Made by a program: the position numbers and the translations under genes
NCBI GenBank assembly: GCA_025267735.1
Contig: CM046295.1
Coordinates: 17,505,592-17,569,591, forward strand
Origin: Mactra quadrangularis
Lineage: Eukaryota > Mollusca > Bivalvia > Venerida > Mactridae
Direction: 5' to 3'
DNA: 64,000 nucleotides
Shown: piece after piece, positions 1 through 13,011 of the stretch
Numbering within the stretch: the stretch's first letter is position 1
How the letters are laid out: each line of letters starts with the position of its first letter
The notes under the pieces: generated by a model
Database searches by the model: none
Told to the model about the DNA's origin: nothing
What the model saw: only the letters and a program-made list of their open reading frames with translations

Positions 1-139
1 GCAAGAGTTCGTTAGGGGCCTTACGATACTTGGTCGCACGGCGCCCGTACGGTGCACTTACGACTACTTTTATGTTTATGGGACTGTAGCTTTAGACGGT
101 AATGTAAGCACTAAAGTTACTGTTAGCGGCTATGCGTAA
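1..139 (+). other. Coding-like fragment of unknown origin at the left edge
   Basis: Frame 2 is open from the edge to a TAA at 137-139 (about 45 residues, ending TVALDGNVSTKVTVSGYA); the other frames carry stops. The stretch looks richer in G+C and CpG than its surroundings. A gtaagt donor overlaps the stop at 136-141, so it could be an internal exon or a terminal one. A donor at 136 would leave phase 2, which cannot join the phase-1 acceptor at 277 without a stop, so it is not gene A's signal exon. It may belong to another gene or to a transposon. Confidence 0.2.
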
Positions 140-276
140 GTAATTGGAAATGTTTTAATTTTTTCTAAATTTCAAAATGCATTGTCTAAATTAAATTTTA
201 ATGGGAGATATTCAATTATTTTATATAGGTGCCTCATTTGTGTTATGCATGAAACTGTTCTAATGTTCTCATTCAG

Positions 277-1629
277 GTATTGCTCAAACTAAACCTGCTT
301 GCAATACAGAGAAAACTTGTGATTGTTGTAAAAGTAATCCTAATGATGAAACAAGAGATCTGTGGGATATTTGTAATAATCAACAAGGAGATTGGAACTG
401 TACATATGGATGTAAGGATGGTTATTGGGGTGGAAAATGTTGGAATTATTGTCCATCTTATTGTTCAATATGTGCACATTATTTTAATGATAACACATTT
501 CCGAATGATTATCAGAAATGTTACATTTGTGCTGATGGTTACTATAACGGTACTGGAATAACAAATTGTTCAACACCTTGTCCAGCAAACTGTTTACAGA
601 ACATATGTGACAAAACATCCGGTATTTGCTCACATGGTTGTACAGGGAACTGGGCTGGAAATAAATGTGACGTTTGTGCTGCTACATGGTATGGTAACAA
701 TTGCGAGATACAATGTCCTGCTATTTGTAAAGATAAAATCTGTAACAGCAATGGTGACTGTACCACTTGTGATGATGAAAACCTGGATGGACCAAAATGT
801 GACAGATGCAAAGGTGGAAAATACGGTGAAAACTGTGATAAAGATTGTCCAATTAACTGCAATAGCAAAATATGCGACAATAATAATGGCACATGTGCAT
901 ATGGCTGCAAAGCAAATTTTGCTGGGGATAAATGTGACAAATGTAAGCCAGGTTATTACGGAGAAAACTGTAACAATCAGTGTAATAATTGTCTGAATGG
1001 TATTTGTGATAGAAATACTGCTGTTTGCTTGGAAGGATGTTGGCCAGGATACTTTGGAGATAAATGTTGTGTCAATACCAATAGTTGTGAAACCTGTGAG
1101 ACGACGACCTTATGTTCTAAATGCAAATCTGGTTTCTATGGAAATTCGTGTGGGAAATCTTGTCCCACTAATTGTGATGGTGCATGCGATAAAGATACAG
1201 GAGATTGTGAAGCTTGCAAAGAAGAAAAGTTCTATGGTGACAAATGTCCAACACAATGTCCAACTAATTGCCTTAATGGCAAATGTGACAAAACAGATGG
1301 CCTGTGCAGCTCTTGTGCAACAGGATTCTACGGCGACCAATGTCAAACACAATGTCCAAGTAATTGTCTAGATAGTCAATGTGCCCAAAAAGATGGACGA
1401 TGCATGTCTTGTAAAGTGGAGTATTATGGTCAGACGTGCACTGAAACATGTCCAACTAATTGTGAAGACAACATGTGTGATCAAATTGATGGTATATGTC
1501 ACAACTGTACTGCTGGCTTCCATGGAGACATATGTGACATCAAATGTAAACGAAAAGACTGTATAAACAATACATGTTCTCAAACCACTGGGTTATGTGC
1601 TCTTGGATGCATCAATGGCTGCGATGAAG
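277..1629 (+). CDS. Gene A exon: EGF-like repeat ectodomain
   Basis: One 1353-nt exon, entered in phase 1 after ttcag and leaving in phase 1 at gtaagt. It encodes about 450 residues of back-to-back cysteine-rich units of the form C-x-x-G-x-Y/F-G-x-x-C-x-x-x-C-P-x-N-C, the compact laminin-EGF/MEGF10-like type, with N-x-S/T sites. The first segment (GIAQTKPACNTEKTCDCC) corresponds to the mature N-terminus in genes B and C. Compared with B and C, this copy lacks one internal unit: CLNGIC runs directly into DRNTAVC where the others carry about 33 extra residues. Confidence 0.92.
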
Positions 1630-2054
1630 GTAAGTGTATGCATTTTTCTTGTATATTTAACAACCATATTTGACATGTTTCCTTGTTTCGTTTCTCTAGA
1701 TAAATGATCTGGTGATGTCAGATCGAGATGTCGTGGGTTCAATTACCGGGCAGGGCACACTTTCGTGGAGCATGGTCATGAAATTATTTCTACGGCCATT
1801 TTCCCTCCTACCAATGAATTTCAATTATGTAGGGCATTTGTCAGCCACTGGCGATAGTATACGCATGTCTAGCTTACCTACTACGTTGGTTAACAGCTAA
1901 ATCCAGAGATATAGCCTTTCCAGGAGGAGAGATAAGTTGACTGACCGCCGTTATAAGATCTCAATCGAAATTATTATAATCAACGTCATCGTCATTATCA
2001 TCATCATTATCACCACCATCATCATCATCATCATCATCATCATCACTTTCGTCG

Positions 2055-2114
<60 letters not shown>

Positions 2115-5100
2115 CTATTATCATCATCACCACAACTATCACCATCATCATCAACATTCTCATCATCACCATTTTGATCAACATCATCTTCAATGGCAAC
2201 TATATTTAGTAACACTTTGTTCTTATGTTTTCTATCACAGAACCCCCACCATCTCCTCCTGTCGGTCCAGCAGTTGGTGGAGCCATTGGAGGACTTGCTT
2301 TCATTGCCTTAGTTATTGTTGTCATTTGGTTTGTACTTGGAAGGTAAGTTAATTTAAGGTAAGACGTACATGGCAGCAATTTTCTGTTAATTGCAATATT
2401 GCTAACCTAACGGCTATCTAAATTTTCGAATGCAAGAGAATTCGATGTAAAACAATAAACGCAATATCCATCTTATTAGTATGTACAAGTATTTACAATT
2501 TCTCTGTAGAAAGTGTTGTTTCCCGCACATTTTTGACTTTACAAAACCCCATCTTGACATGTTTACATTACAGAATAAGGTCACAACAAGAAACAAACAC
2601 AAAATACAACACAGATGAAATTATGTCTGATATAAATCCTGCAGTAGTTAACAATGGTGTTTATGAAAATTGTGATTCAGTCACGACTCGTGGTGAGTTG
2701 GTTTTACTTTTTCTGGTGTGGATTAAGCTTTTATCAATTTTGATTTGACACTCATTAAGACTACTCAATTTAAAATTTAAATCGACTTTCATAATAAATA
2801 ATGGTGTTAATTAAAATTATGACTCTATGTGAGTAGATCCTAATTTTTGTTATGCGATTAAGTTTTGTTTTATTAAGTCTTATTCAAAACTCCTTAAGAC
2901 AATTCATTTTACATTTAAATCGACTTTCACCGATCCAAACTTGCTTGAGGTATACGTTTTTATGATCGCTATTCATATTTTGTAATTGCGTAAATTACCA
3001 ACTTAAAGTGGCACCATACCCGATATATTTTAACGTTTTTAAGTTTTATTATATTCTCTTCGTATAAGCTTAAACCTTTAAATATTTTATTTGAATTTTC
3101 TCACATGACTGTTGTATTAAATTTCAAGGAAGTTACACTGACAAATTTTCAGACAAAAATGCATAGTTTATTTTGAAGCATTATTATACAATTTACTCAA
3201 TTGAATGAAATTCAACGTACCACGTACTATTTAAGCAATTCATATCATGAATAGAAATACTTTTGTAAATTATTTACTTAGGTGATGAATACTAGACAAA
3301 CTTTTGAATGCAATACAATAGGTGCTCAAATGTATAACCTTGTTAGGCTTGAAAAAGATTTAAGATTGCTTTGCATTGGGTAGTGAAAACACTAGTAGCA
3401 TATAAATACAGAGGAAAAATGGCTTGCGTTTTGTGTTATTATTAGAGTTGGTTAGTAGCTTGTCATAGCAAATTGCATTTTGATGTGATAAAATACATGT
3501 GTTCTTTGTATAATGAAATTACGCTATGGGCACTAAGCCAAATAGATAATTATATTATTTAGATCATGTTTTGCCTGAAAATGATCTTTCTATTAACATT
3601 GATACGCACAAGTCACAAGATGAGCTAATTTGATATGAAAAATAGACCTAAACCCAACAATAAAGCGCTGAGTTTTGAGAATTCGTAATTCTTATGCAAT
3701 GTAATATTCAATTGTTTTACCAGATTAAAAGCTAAGATCTAAGAAATAGACATACCTGGGGATTGTGTGTTAAATCTATAACCTCAGCTATATGATTGAA
3801 ACTAAAATGATAAAATGCGATGTAAATCATTTAAAATTTCTGTTCAATCTAGAAAATAAACCAACTGCTCGAAAAGTGGTATGTAAACCGAAACAAAAGT
3901 TTGATAATATTGCTCTGGAGGAGTCACACGAACTAGACACTGAAGAAAATGAAATCGACGATGACTATTATACATTTAGAAACGTCATTAACGTTGCAAA
4001 CTTACAAGCTTACGTCACACAAAATGCAGGACATTATTTATCGAATGAGTTTAAGGTAAAGATATTTATTTTCTTTTTTCCCGCTGTGTTTAACTAATTA
4101 ATCTTTTTAAACAGTCTGTATCTATTACCGAATACAACAACACACATTTTAAATGCAGATACAATCATGTGATGATTAAAATTCAAATCATTAGCTTTAA
4201 GTTGATGTGTCAAATTACTTAAACCGTATGTTAAGTATATTGTATCTTTTATGAATAAGACTTACTCAGTTGTTCTAAGTCTTCTTAAATACTATTTTTA
4301 CAGCAGGTGTATCCGACTATATGTCTGATAATATCTTATATACATTCCTTTATTTCATCAAACACAGAGACTTGCAAAAGGATTGAAACAACCTTGTACA
4401 GTTGCTACCAGAAGTGAAAACATAGCATTAAATCGTTACAATGGACTCTATCCATGTAAGTTAGTTTCTCTTTGTTTGACTGTGGGTTGTGTTCAATTAT
4501 TTTTTAGGAAAAACTTCAACGCTTTCAATAGATTGTATAACATAATTTACCCCGCAACAAATTGTCGATAATTGTCCGAGTTAAGAAAGAATATAGGTGC
4601 TGTTAATCATTGCATCAAAAATGTGATTTACACCATTTCATAAATTTTAATAACATCGATTTAGTTAGAAATACAACGACATGTGTACTTTTCATCGTGT
4701 CAATAACCAGAATTAGTTTGTGTTTTGTGATTACGGCGCATCGACACAAAAAGGTTATATCGCGTCTAACCAGAACTACCATGTAACAATATAATAAACA
4801 ATGTTCAATCTTTATCTACAGATGACCATTCGAGAGTCAAGCTGGCTCATGATAAAAAGTTCTTTATCAATGCTTGCTACATAAAAGTAAGTTTGTTTTT
4901 GTACTCTATGGATAAAGCTGAAATTTTATAATACATACATAGGGTTTTCGTGTAATTTTAAATTTGGTGTGGATAGTATTGTATATTTGAGAATTATTTA
5001 GCTTGCACTAATTTCTGATTAAGATCGTAACAAGTTCGTTAATATTGATTTTAAATATTAACACCATTTACAAAGTAAGCACTGTTTTAGTTCTAAATTT

Positions 5101-8100
5101 TGATCTACGTTAATTTTGAGTTTGCATTGCGTGCGATATTAATATGTATGGGCCATATATTGACATCTTCAGGGCAATCAGCAACAGAAAGCATACATTG
5201 CTTCATTAGGACCAACCAAAGTGACCACAGACAATTTTGCTACGTTCTGGATAATGATTTGGTATGAGAAAAGTGACATAATTGTGATGTTGACGAATCT
5301 CCAAGAACCTTCGGTTAGTAAATAACATTGGTTGGTTTGATTCTTAATTCAAATGTCTGAAAAAAATAAGAGATAGCAGTTTAAGTTAACCAGAATATAA
5401 TGTTTATACCTTAACAATGTTATTATTGGCCACCATTTACGCAAATCAAGTACCTCCATATTATTTTAGGTTTGAATATTATCGTTGTGTGCTATACTGA
5501 ATTATTATTTACTCAAAGAATGCAGATCTTATAAAGGGATGCATTTATTAATTATAACAAAACCTAGGCAAACATAACATAAACCATTTTAAAACGTATG
5601 TTTAAACTAAAACAATTACAAATCGATCATGATTTTACAGGGTATGAAGTGTCAACAGTATTGGCCAGAACTTGGTCAGTCTTTGACCTTTCATGACCTT
5701 GAAATAAAATGTGACAGTGTGGAGAACTTCTCTGAATACACTCTCAGAACATTCACGGTTTTCAAGGTAAGCTATTTGCTATAAAAAATGTTATTGATGG
5801 GGTCATACAGCCATGTGCTATATACATTATCACCCATGGAGTAGTAAATAATATTTTTACCTTAATAGAGTTTGGTGTAAGAATATTTCTATCATAATAC
5901 TTTTTCTTTTATTGCTGGACTGACAATATTCTTAGTAATATTTGTATTTGTATGAAAGGTGCAATAATCGTACGATCTTACTTCCAGGGTAGGTGCTAAA
6001 AGAGAATTTTACCAACGCGGAGCTGGGTATCCAATGATGACCAGTCCAACGTCGTAAGTACTTGGCAACGCCCCGTCCCTATGGTCGTATAAAATAACCA
6101 TACTGTTGCAATACTTAAGACAACATTTTATCTTACAGGGAAAAGAGAGACGTACAGTAAGTCAGCTTCATTTTACAGCTTGGCCGGACAAGTCTGTACC
6201 TAATAACGTAACATCATTGATTGAGTTTAGACAAAGAGTTAAATCTACATATACATTATCACAGGGACCAGTTATTGTCCATTGCAGGTATAAAACCAGC
6301 TGTTATGCACGGTCTATTACCACATGCATGTATACTTGTTCTACGCACAACTCTTATTTGATGCTAAGAATTGTCCTAACGATGCATCATTATCTGACGA
6401 CCTGGTTCAATCGGTCTTAGCCGTTTCTGGCCATAAGCTAGCAAATTCAATCAGTAATTGATCTTTCAATACAGGTATTGTATTATAACTACGTAGAATT
6501 GCTGCACAAATTTGTAAATCAACATGATCCATTAATTTATTCACTGACAGGATAATGCAGAATCATACTGTGCTACCACTTTTCAGAAGTAATGTCTACA
6601 TTTAACCAGTTCACAATTTTACCCTGATAATAAGTTAGAAATAATAACTTCGTCATTGTCAAATCTTGTATTAACTTTTCTCATTATCCAGCGCCGGTGT
6701 AGGACGTACAGGAACTTATATTGCTATAGATTTACTAACAGAAGAAGGTATGAATAACGGTTCTGTTGATGTGTTTGGATGCATAAGAAAATTGAGAGAA
6801 CAACGTGTTAATATGGTACAGACACCTGTAAGTAAATACCTTTATCATCATCAACATTACTTTCTTCATCATGATCGTAATTGTTTTGGTGTTATCTTTC
6901 GAAACATTTTGTTTTTGAATTTCAATTTGGATAAACAATACATGCAGCTTATTTAACCCCGACTTTATCTTATCTTGCTTAATAAGTTATTACTATCATT
7001 ATAAATACCATTAGTCAATGTCAGAAGCAACAATATCTTCATCATCATCATCATTTACACACTTATCTTCATTAACATTATCACTTTTTTAATCATAAAT
7101 ATCCTTTTCATTATCGACAATATTACAAAACCATACACATGACAATCAGAATGATATATCTCGTCGTTTTGTGTTTTGTCTCAATAGTATTCTTTCCTTT
7201 TAATTTTATAATGTATTGCTGAATCGGGAACAAGTTCTGCAATGCATAAAATTTATTTCAGGACCAATATGAGTATGTCCATCGTGCTATTGTTTACACT
7301 TTAACATTTAATGTCGATTACACACCAACAGAAACATTTAATGAACATGTAATGTCTCTGACTGATTCACAGTATGCAGCCATGCATAAGGTAAGTCTCT
7401 AAATTTGTGCGAAAAAGCAATTTATAGAATTACATCAAGTTATGCACCTACATACATGTATATGTATACAGTAAATTTAAACTGACGATTCATAAATTTG
7501 AAATTGTCTTACAAGTCATGTTTTGCTGAAAGACACGCGTTGGAATTAAATAGAACAAATATATATCAAAGTACGAAATAATTATTACCTTGTTGAAAGC
7601 TTAGGTTTTAATCATCTATCGTACAAACTCAAAATATTTGATCTTATTAAAACGAATATATTGTCTGAATAAAACTGGATAAGTGGATATCAAAACCTGA
7701 ATTAAAGAATGCAAATATGTTTTTTTCAGAAACTCAGTACATTTATTGAGGCTGTCAATGACGAACATGAACAAGCCGTGGCATTGAACAAGAAATACAC
7801 AGACAAAAATAGATCTTTAAGTGACGTTCCTGGTAAGAATGATTTATTTGAATATTTAACCCCGTCTTTAAATATGTTACCTCGACCTTTGATATTAAAT
7901 ACCGACCCATTATTCATTTTTCCTTACCACTAGTATAGACACGGTCACGAGTTTCCTTTTCAAATTAGTTTTAATTGATATTCAGAACTCTCCTTAAATG
8001 TTAAAATGCTACCCAGATACACTTATATTCCACCTTACTGAAACAACAATTTAGAGGTTTGATAGATGTGTCTAAATTAAATATCTTTGCTCTCCGTTTT

Positions 8101-11100
8101 GTTCAAGTCTATATTAATTCTGCTTTACTAAACATCAGAGAATAGATCATAACTGGCAATGTCATTTTTACACCTAATTAAGTGAATATCGGAAGCAGGC
8201 AAATATTTTTTAAAGATGCAGTTTTAATTAACGTTTGTGTAATGAACCTAATTAGTTTATTTACAACACAAGCGTACAAGACGAAACTGTTTAACACCTA
8301 CTACCAGTATTAAGAATCGTATTTTTTATCGTTTTAGGTAACAGTAGCAGACCAATGCTTTATTTAAACAGAGCCTTCAATGATTCAGATTATATTAACG
8401 CGGTTTACGTTGACGTAAGTTGACATTTATTTAATATAACCAAATGCTAGTGGACTTCAGTTTATTCAACTAGGTCAATTCATTTCACACTCAAGACGTA
8501 AGTTAATGTCTGGCATTTATATAAGAAATATTGTATGCTTAAGTCCCTTTACAATAATATCAACTTGTTTTAACAAATGAATAAGGAAATATATGAATCG
8601 AGCATTAAGTTGTCAGCTTTGTTTTTACAGTCTTAAATGGTACCTGTTTTATGGGAATATTTTTATCATACGGTATAAGGTCGCTCGATTAGTAAAGTTA
8701 TGTAGTCTTGAAGGAGTAAGTTTCATGTAGCAAAGTTATCAACGGTGACAACTGTATAGTTGACGAACATAATGAATCATGAAACTGAGATTTTGAATGT
8801 AAATGAACATACACGGTTAAAAGCTAGGTCGATTTAAAGTTAGATCATTTCATTTCCAAATAGCAAAATGTAATGGTTATGTCATGTATTGTCTAATAAA
8901 AGGGAGATAACCTATTTTTCAGGGTTTCAGAAGGAAAGATAGATTCATACTGGCTCAAACACCATTATCTTCAACACAATGTGACTTTGTATGTTTAATT
9001 TATCAAGAAAAATGTTCGTGTGTTGTTTCTGTTGAAATCGCGGACGATCAGAAATATGTAAGTTTGTTTTATCATTTGCTTTATTTTGGCAGAGATAATA
9101 TTTTCACAGAGCGTATTTACATTTGGAATAACTTTCTGTATGATCGAGTAAGACAATTACAATTAAGACCATGGCAAGCGGTTCACCGAATCGACTTTCA
9201 ACCTATAATTTAAATCACAATTATATGTACTTTCCAATTGACCATATTAGAAATGACTCAATATTTCACTGACAAATATGATTAACCTTTTTATAAAAAA
9301 GAAACTAGTCACCAGCTTTAAAGTTCTTACCATTGGAACAATGCTTGGGTGTTCCTAAATTGTTTTCATTGCGGCTAATTACTACTTTAAATGGCATATT
9401 GGTCGTTTTTAGTTGGTATTCAGGGATTAACATTCCAAAATATATCCTAAACTACTAATTTGACTACAATACGGCATAAAAATGGCCAATTTATTAATCT
9501 TTTAAGGATAGATTCGAAAGCTGGCGACTTTGTTATGCTAATTAATTACTGATAAAGCTATAGGTTTCCTATATTTAAACAGTGTCTACAATTTTCAGGA
9601 TGTGGGTAGTTATATTCCTGCAGAAAATGAAAGTCTAACATGTGGTTCATTTGTTGTTACGTGTATGAAATATCAAAACAAATATAATCACCAATATAGA
9701 ACATTGAAGATAACAAACAATGGAAAGGTGAGTTTGAAAATAACTGTTTGATTCCATTAAAGGTATCTGCGTTTAGAGAGTTTTACTAAAACAAGAATAT
9801 ATGTTTGTTTTTGTTTAATTGCACACCAACACGATAAATATTACTTTGCGTTCAAATTAAATGATTATCACTTAATCTCAGATTTGTGTTTTAAATAAGT
9901 GTTAGAATTGTAACACGAATGTGAATGATACGTTATTAAGTTTGTCCAAATATGTTCTTTGGTTTAGAATTGAATCAATAATTAAAGATAACATTGTTAA
10001 AGTATTTAAGATCTTCCAAAAGGTGTGCAGGTGAATTTAACTGTACTTCATTCTTGAAACTTACTTCCAAAAATGAACATTATGCCTATAGTCAATGTAT
10101 CAAATTAACAAATTTGCCCTAATTAAGATAATGATAATTGTTAAAATATTTTTTCCTAGCAATCAACTGGAGAAAGAATTGTAAATCATTATCAGTATAC
10201 AAACTGGAAGAATAATGAGAAAATTCCATCAAGTGAAGCTGACTTTGTACAATTTATAAAAGATACACAAACATCTGTTCAAACCAATGAAACATCTCCA
10301 ATGTTATTACATTGTTTGTAAGTTATTATATTATAGTTTGACGTTGTATTTACATTTAAGTTTGTTAAACTCATTACTTCTTTCAAAAAATAGATATATA
10401 GTTATTTTACTTAATTGCATATCCTTACAAGTTTTCAAACAATCCAAAACAAACCTAAACAAGGAGCTGAAATCATTTTTATGGAAACTTTATGACAGTC
10501 TTTTATAATGAATTATTTATCTTTTTTATGAACTTATGAACTTTTTTCGACTTTTAAATGATTTTGTAAGTTTGTAACACCCATGACATTATCACAAACG
10601 CTTTTAAAAGATAATCTTTGTTCCTTTAGTTTATACCTTTACACTACGTTTAAACAAAATTTAGAATTGAATTTCATTTTCATATATCACCATTCGCTAA
10701 ATGGTTTTGGCATTGCCTTATGATGATTATTTGTCGATTGTTTCTTTGAAAATTTACTTAAATGCATTTGTGTTTTACTAGAACTGGTGGCAAGAAATGT
10801 GGATTGTTTTGTACAGTATCATTATTGTTAGAGAGAGCAGACATTATAAGACAAATAAGTGTAGTGAATACTGTTAGACTACTTAGACTTAGAAGACCAA
10901 ATGTTATACCAAATAAGGTAAGAATGGGCGTGGTGTATGATGCAGGAGATAGTGTAGAAAAATCGGGCGTGGTATATTGTATAACGGAAGTAACATACTA
11001 TTAGCAAATAAAGGAGCATGACTATAAGAAAATGAATATGTATGTCTGATTGATTTACAATTTGATTAATATAGAAGGTAAGAATGAAACAGAGTGGTAA

Positions 11101-11318
11101 AAACATTTTAAAGAACTTTTTAAGTAAAAGAATTATAAAGTTTAAAAAGAAACGTTTTTAAGGGGATAAAACTTAAAACGATTTAAGAACGTGTTTGATT
11201 AAAGTTTTATTATAAAATTTGACTTATATATTTACAGGAACAGTTAAAGTTTGCACATCAATGTGTGGCGTCACAGATGGAGGTGTTGAGTACATATACA
11301 AACTTTTCAATGAAGTAA
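277..11318 (+). CDS. Gene A: receptor-type tyrosine phosphatase with EGF-repeat ectodomain (5' partial)
   Basis: Predicted single-pass membrane phosphotyrosine phosphatase. Eighteen coding exons are visible: 277-1629, 2241-2343, 2574-2692, 3853-4055, 4368-4455, 4822-4886, 5173-5313, 5641-5766, 6139-6287, 6692-6827, 7262-7390, 7730-7832, 8338-8414, 8923-9057, 9599-9727, 10160-10317, 10782-10917 and 11238-11318 (TAA). All introns are GT-AG and the phases join without a frameshift (3431 nt plus one base from the missing exon gives 1143 residues and a stop). Order: EGF-like repeats, transmembrane helix, acidic juxtamembrane segment, active-type PTP D1, degenerate D2, YTNF tail. The signal-peptide exon present in genes B and C is not found in bases 1-276 and must lie to the left. 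D1/D2 layout and tail resemble the PTPRA/PTPRE type, but the EGF ectodomain is not that of vertebrate PTPRA. The family call is firm; ligand and substrate are unknown. Confidence 0.93.
1710..1957 (+). mobile_element. tRNA-derived SINE copy, truncated, in gene A intron
   Basis: Contains a B-box-like gtcgtgggttcaatt, then the body shared with 22288-22581 (agggcacactttcgtgg, ctaccaatga, gttggttaacagctaaatcc, gactgaccgccgttat). The 3' tail with the AAAC repeat is missing and a trinucleotide microsatellite follows. Confidence 0.75.
1990..2185 (+). repeat. (ATC)n microsatellite
   Basis: Long interrupted ATC/CAT repeat in the intron between the EGF and transmembrane exons of gene A. It generates poly-Ile, poly-Met and poly-Asp ORFs in three frames, which are not genes. 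Confidence 0.97.
2241..4055 (+). CDS. Gene A exons: transmembrane helix and juxtamembrane segment
   Basis: Three exons (2241-2343, 2574-2692, 3853-4055). The first encodes a Pro-rich stalk (EPPPSPPVGP), a Gly-rich start (GGAIGGLAF) and a hydrophobic helix ending in ALVIVVIWFVLGR. The next two encode a cytoplasmic linker with VYENC, an acidic stretch (EENEIDDDYYTF) and the helix leading into D1. The 1160-bp intron 2693-3852 that divides the linker is present in gene B but absent in gene C. Confidence 0.9.
4368..7390 (+). CDS. Gene A exons: PTP domain D1 (catalytic)
   Basis: Seven exons (4368-4455, 4822-4886, 5173-5313, 5641-5766, 6139-6287, 6692-6827, 7262-7390). Recognisable PTP motifs in order: NRYNGLYPYDHSRVKL (phosphotyrosine loop), FFINACYI, YIASLGPT, KCQQYWP, the WPD loop (TAWPDKSVP), the P-loop HCSAGVGRTG whose Ser codon is split by the intron 6288-6691, and the Q-loop MVQTPDQYEYVH. 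All catalytic residues (Cys, Arg, WPD Asp, Q-loop Gln) are present, so D1 should be an active cysteine phosphatase. Confidence 0.93.
7730..11318 (+). CDS. Gene A exons: degenerate PTP domain D2 and C-terminal tail
   Basis: Seven exons (7730-7832, 8338-8414, 8923-9057, 9599-9727, 10160-10317, 10782-10917, 11238-11318). The fold is clear (DSDYINAVYVDGF, ILAQTPLSS, ERADIIRQISVVNTVR), but the P-loop reads HCLTGGKKCG, with Lys where the catalytic Arg should be, and the WPD position reads WKN. The domain is predicted to be catalytically dead, as is common for receptor PTP D2 domains. The last exon encodes 26 residues ending LSTYTNFSMK, with a YxN motif close to the C-terminus. Confidence 0.91.
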
Positions 11319-13011
11319 AATTAGTATTGAGTAAAAATGGAAATCACTTTTTGATATTGAGTGGAAAAGAACTATAATAACTTATGATTTTTTAAAGAAA
11401 TAACGCTCAGTAGGAATTATAGGCAATATTTTCAACACAATGACTTCAATGGATCTTAGTTCATAATAAGTCAATAAGGAGTCACTTCATTTGCTCGTGC
11501 TGGAATACGCCGCGGTCAACTTTACTTAAGTGGGTACTAGTTTTTAGTGTTACACCACTTTCTCTTATTGATGGTTTAAGTAAATTATTCAACAATTCAA
11601 CATTGGTTTAAATTGTTATTTTGTTTTATGAAATATATCTCTGAATGAGACATTACAGATTTTTATAATGGAAGATACTTTAACCATGTGATATAAAGCT
11701 TGTCTTTCAAGCAAGGGATGATGTGTTGCTATTAAGAATAGCATTTTTATTGAGAGAATAACAATCAATATACGTATGACTTTGTTTATTCAGACGTGTA
11801 CATTATTCAGAAATTTAAATATATTATTTAAATCAATATATACTGCTAACACGTGTTCAAACTGGTCTAATACAGATACTAGTTATACCCTGGACTTTTT
11901 GCGTTTTTCCATTTCACAGAAGTGTGAGGTGTTATATCGAGGTAAAATTTTCTAAGATCCTGTATAATGGCTTTATTAAATTATATTTAGTTCATTAAGT
12001 CAAGATGAACAAACTAAATACATGTACAACATTGGAATAATTAAATATTAGTGTGAACTAGTTACATGAATACTCGTATATAGAAGTTTTTAAGTATGTA
12101 ATTATTTTGTACACATTTTGTTACACATTATCACATCTTGTAAATAATCACATTATTTTAAATAACCTGGACTTTTTTTTATTTCTGTTATGTTATTTTA
12201 TATTTTGTTTAATTGTTTTGTTATTTTGTTTTACATTTATTTAGATTGTATTTTTTATTTTTTGTAAAAATATTAAAATGGAATAAATGCATGCTCAATG
12301 TTACGTGTAATATATGATAAATTATTTTTAAAACATTTAAAGAATAGTAAATTTTAAAATACAAAAAATACAATATATATTTTTTCCGCAACATGCTTTA
12401 ACAACATTGTTTATGGTGAGCTATGCAGATGGTATTCGATATTTTCTTGTAGTTTACGATGTTGATATCGTAATAGGTATATCATATCATAATAGAGTTG
12501 CATATCTAGTAAAAAATTATCTTTGCACTTCTGTATGTGTTTCGCTTTAGTTTTTTTATTAAAAACTTGAGAAATTAAAGCACATATGAAAAAAACATAT
12601 TTTTGTTACATGTTTCAGAATTCCCCTTTTCAGATTTTTCAATCTATCATGACGTGTGAATTTTTCTAAAATAAAATACAATGTATAATAATAGCTTTTT
12701 ATAAGTGCAAAGGTAATTTTAGTTACATTGCATTTTATCTGAAATTGTTATTTTTTGTTTACTATACAATTTCAACTATTATTTCTTGTTATCATATATT
12801 AAACGTTTCAGAACTTAAAGAATATTGAAGTTCAGAATATTTGGAAATGAAGAATATGTATGTTTTCTATATAAAATGTGCTAAAATCATGATGTCAAGA
12901 AATTGCTGGATTTTGAAAATTTTGTTGATTTCCCTATCCATTGTGCCATACATAATTTGATTCACTGCTTTGTTTTATCATTTAAAGGCTATTTCAATAA
13001 GATATAATAAA
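11319..13011 (+). other. Gene A 3' UTR region with two candidate poly(A) signals
   Basis: After the TAA the sequence is AT-rich and has no substantial ORF. AATAAA occurs at 12282-12287 in a context (gaataaatgc) shared with genes B and C, and again at 13006-13011. The distal site corresponds to AATAAA sites downstream of genes B and C. Confidence 0.6.

Noticed and set aside
1937..2215. ORFs rich in Ile, Met or Asp on both strands
   Set aside because: Translations of the (ATC)n microsatellite in three frames; not genes.
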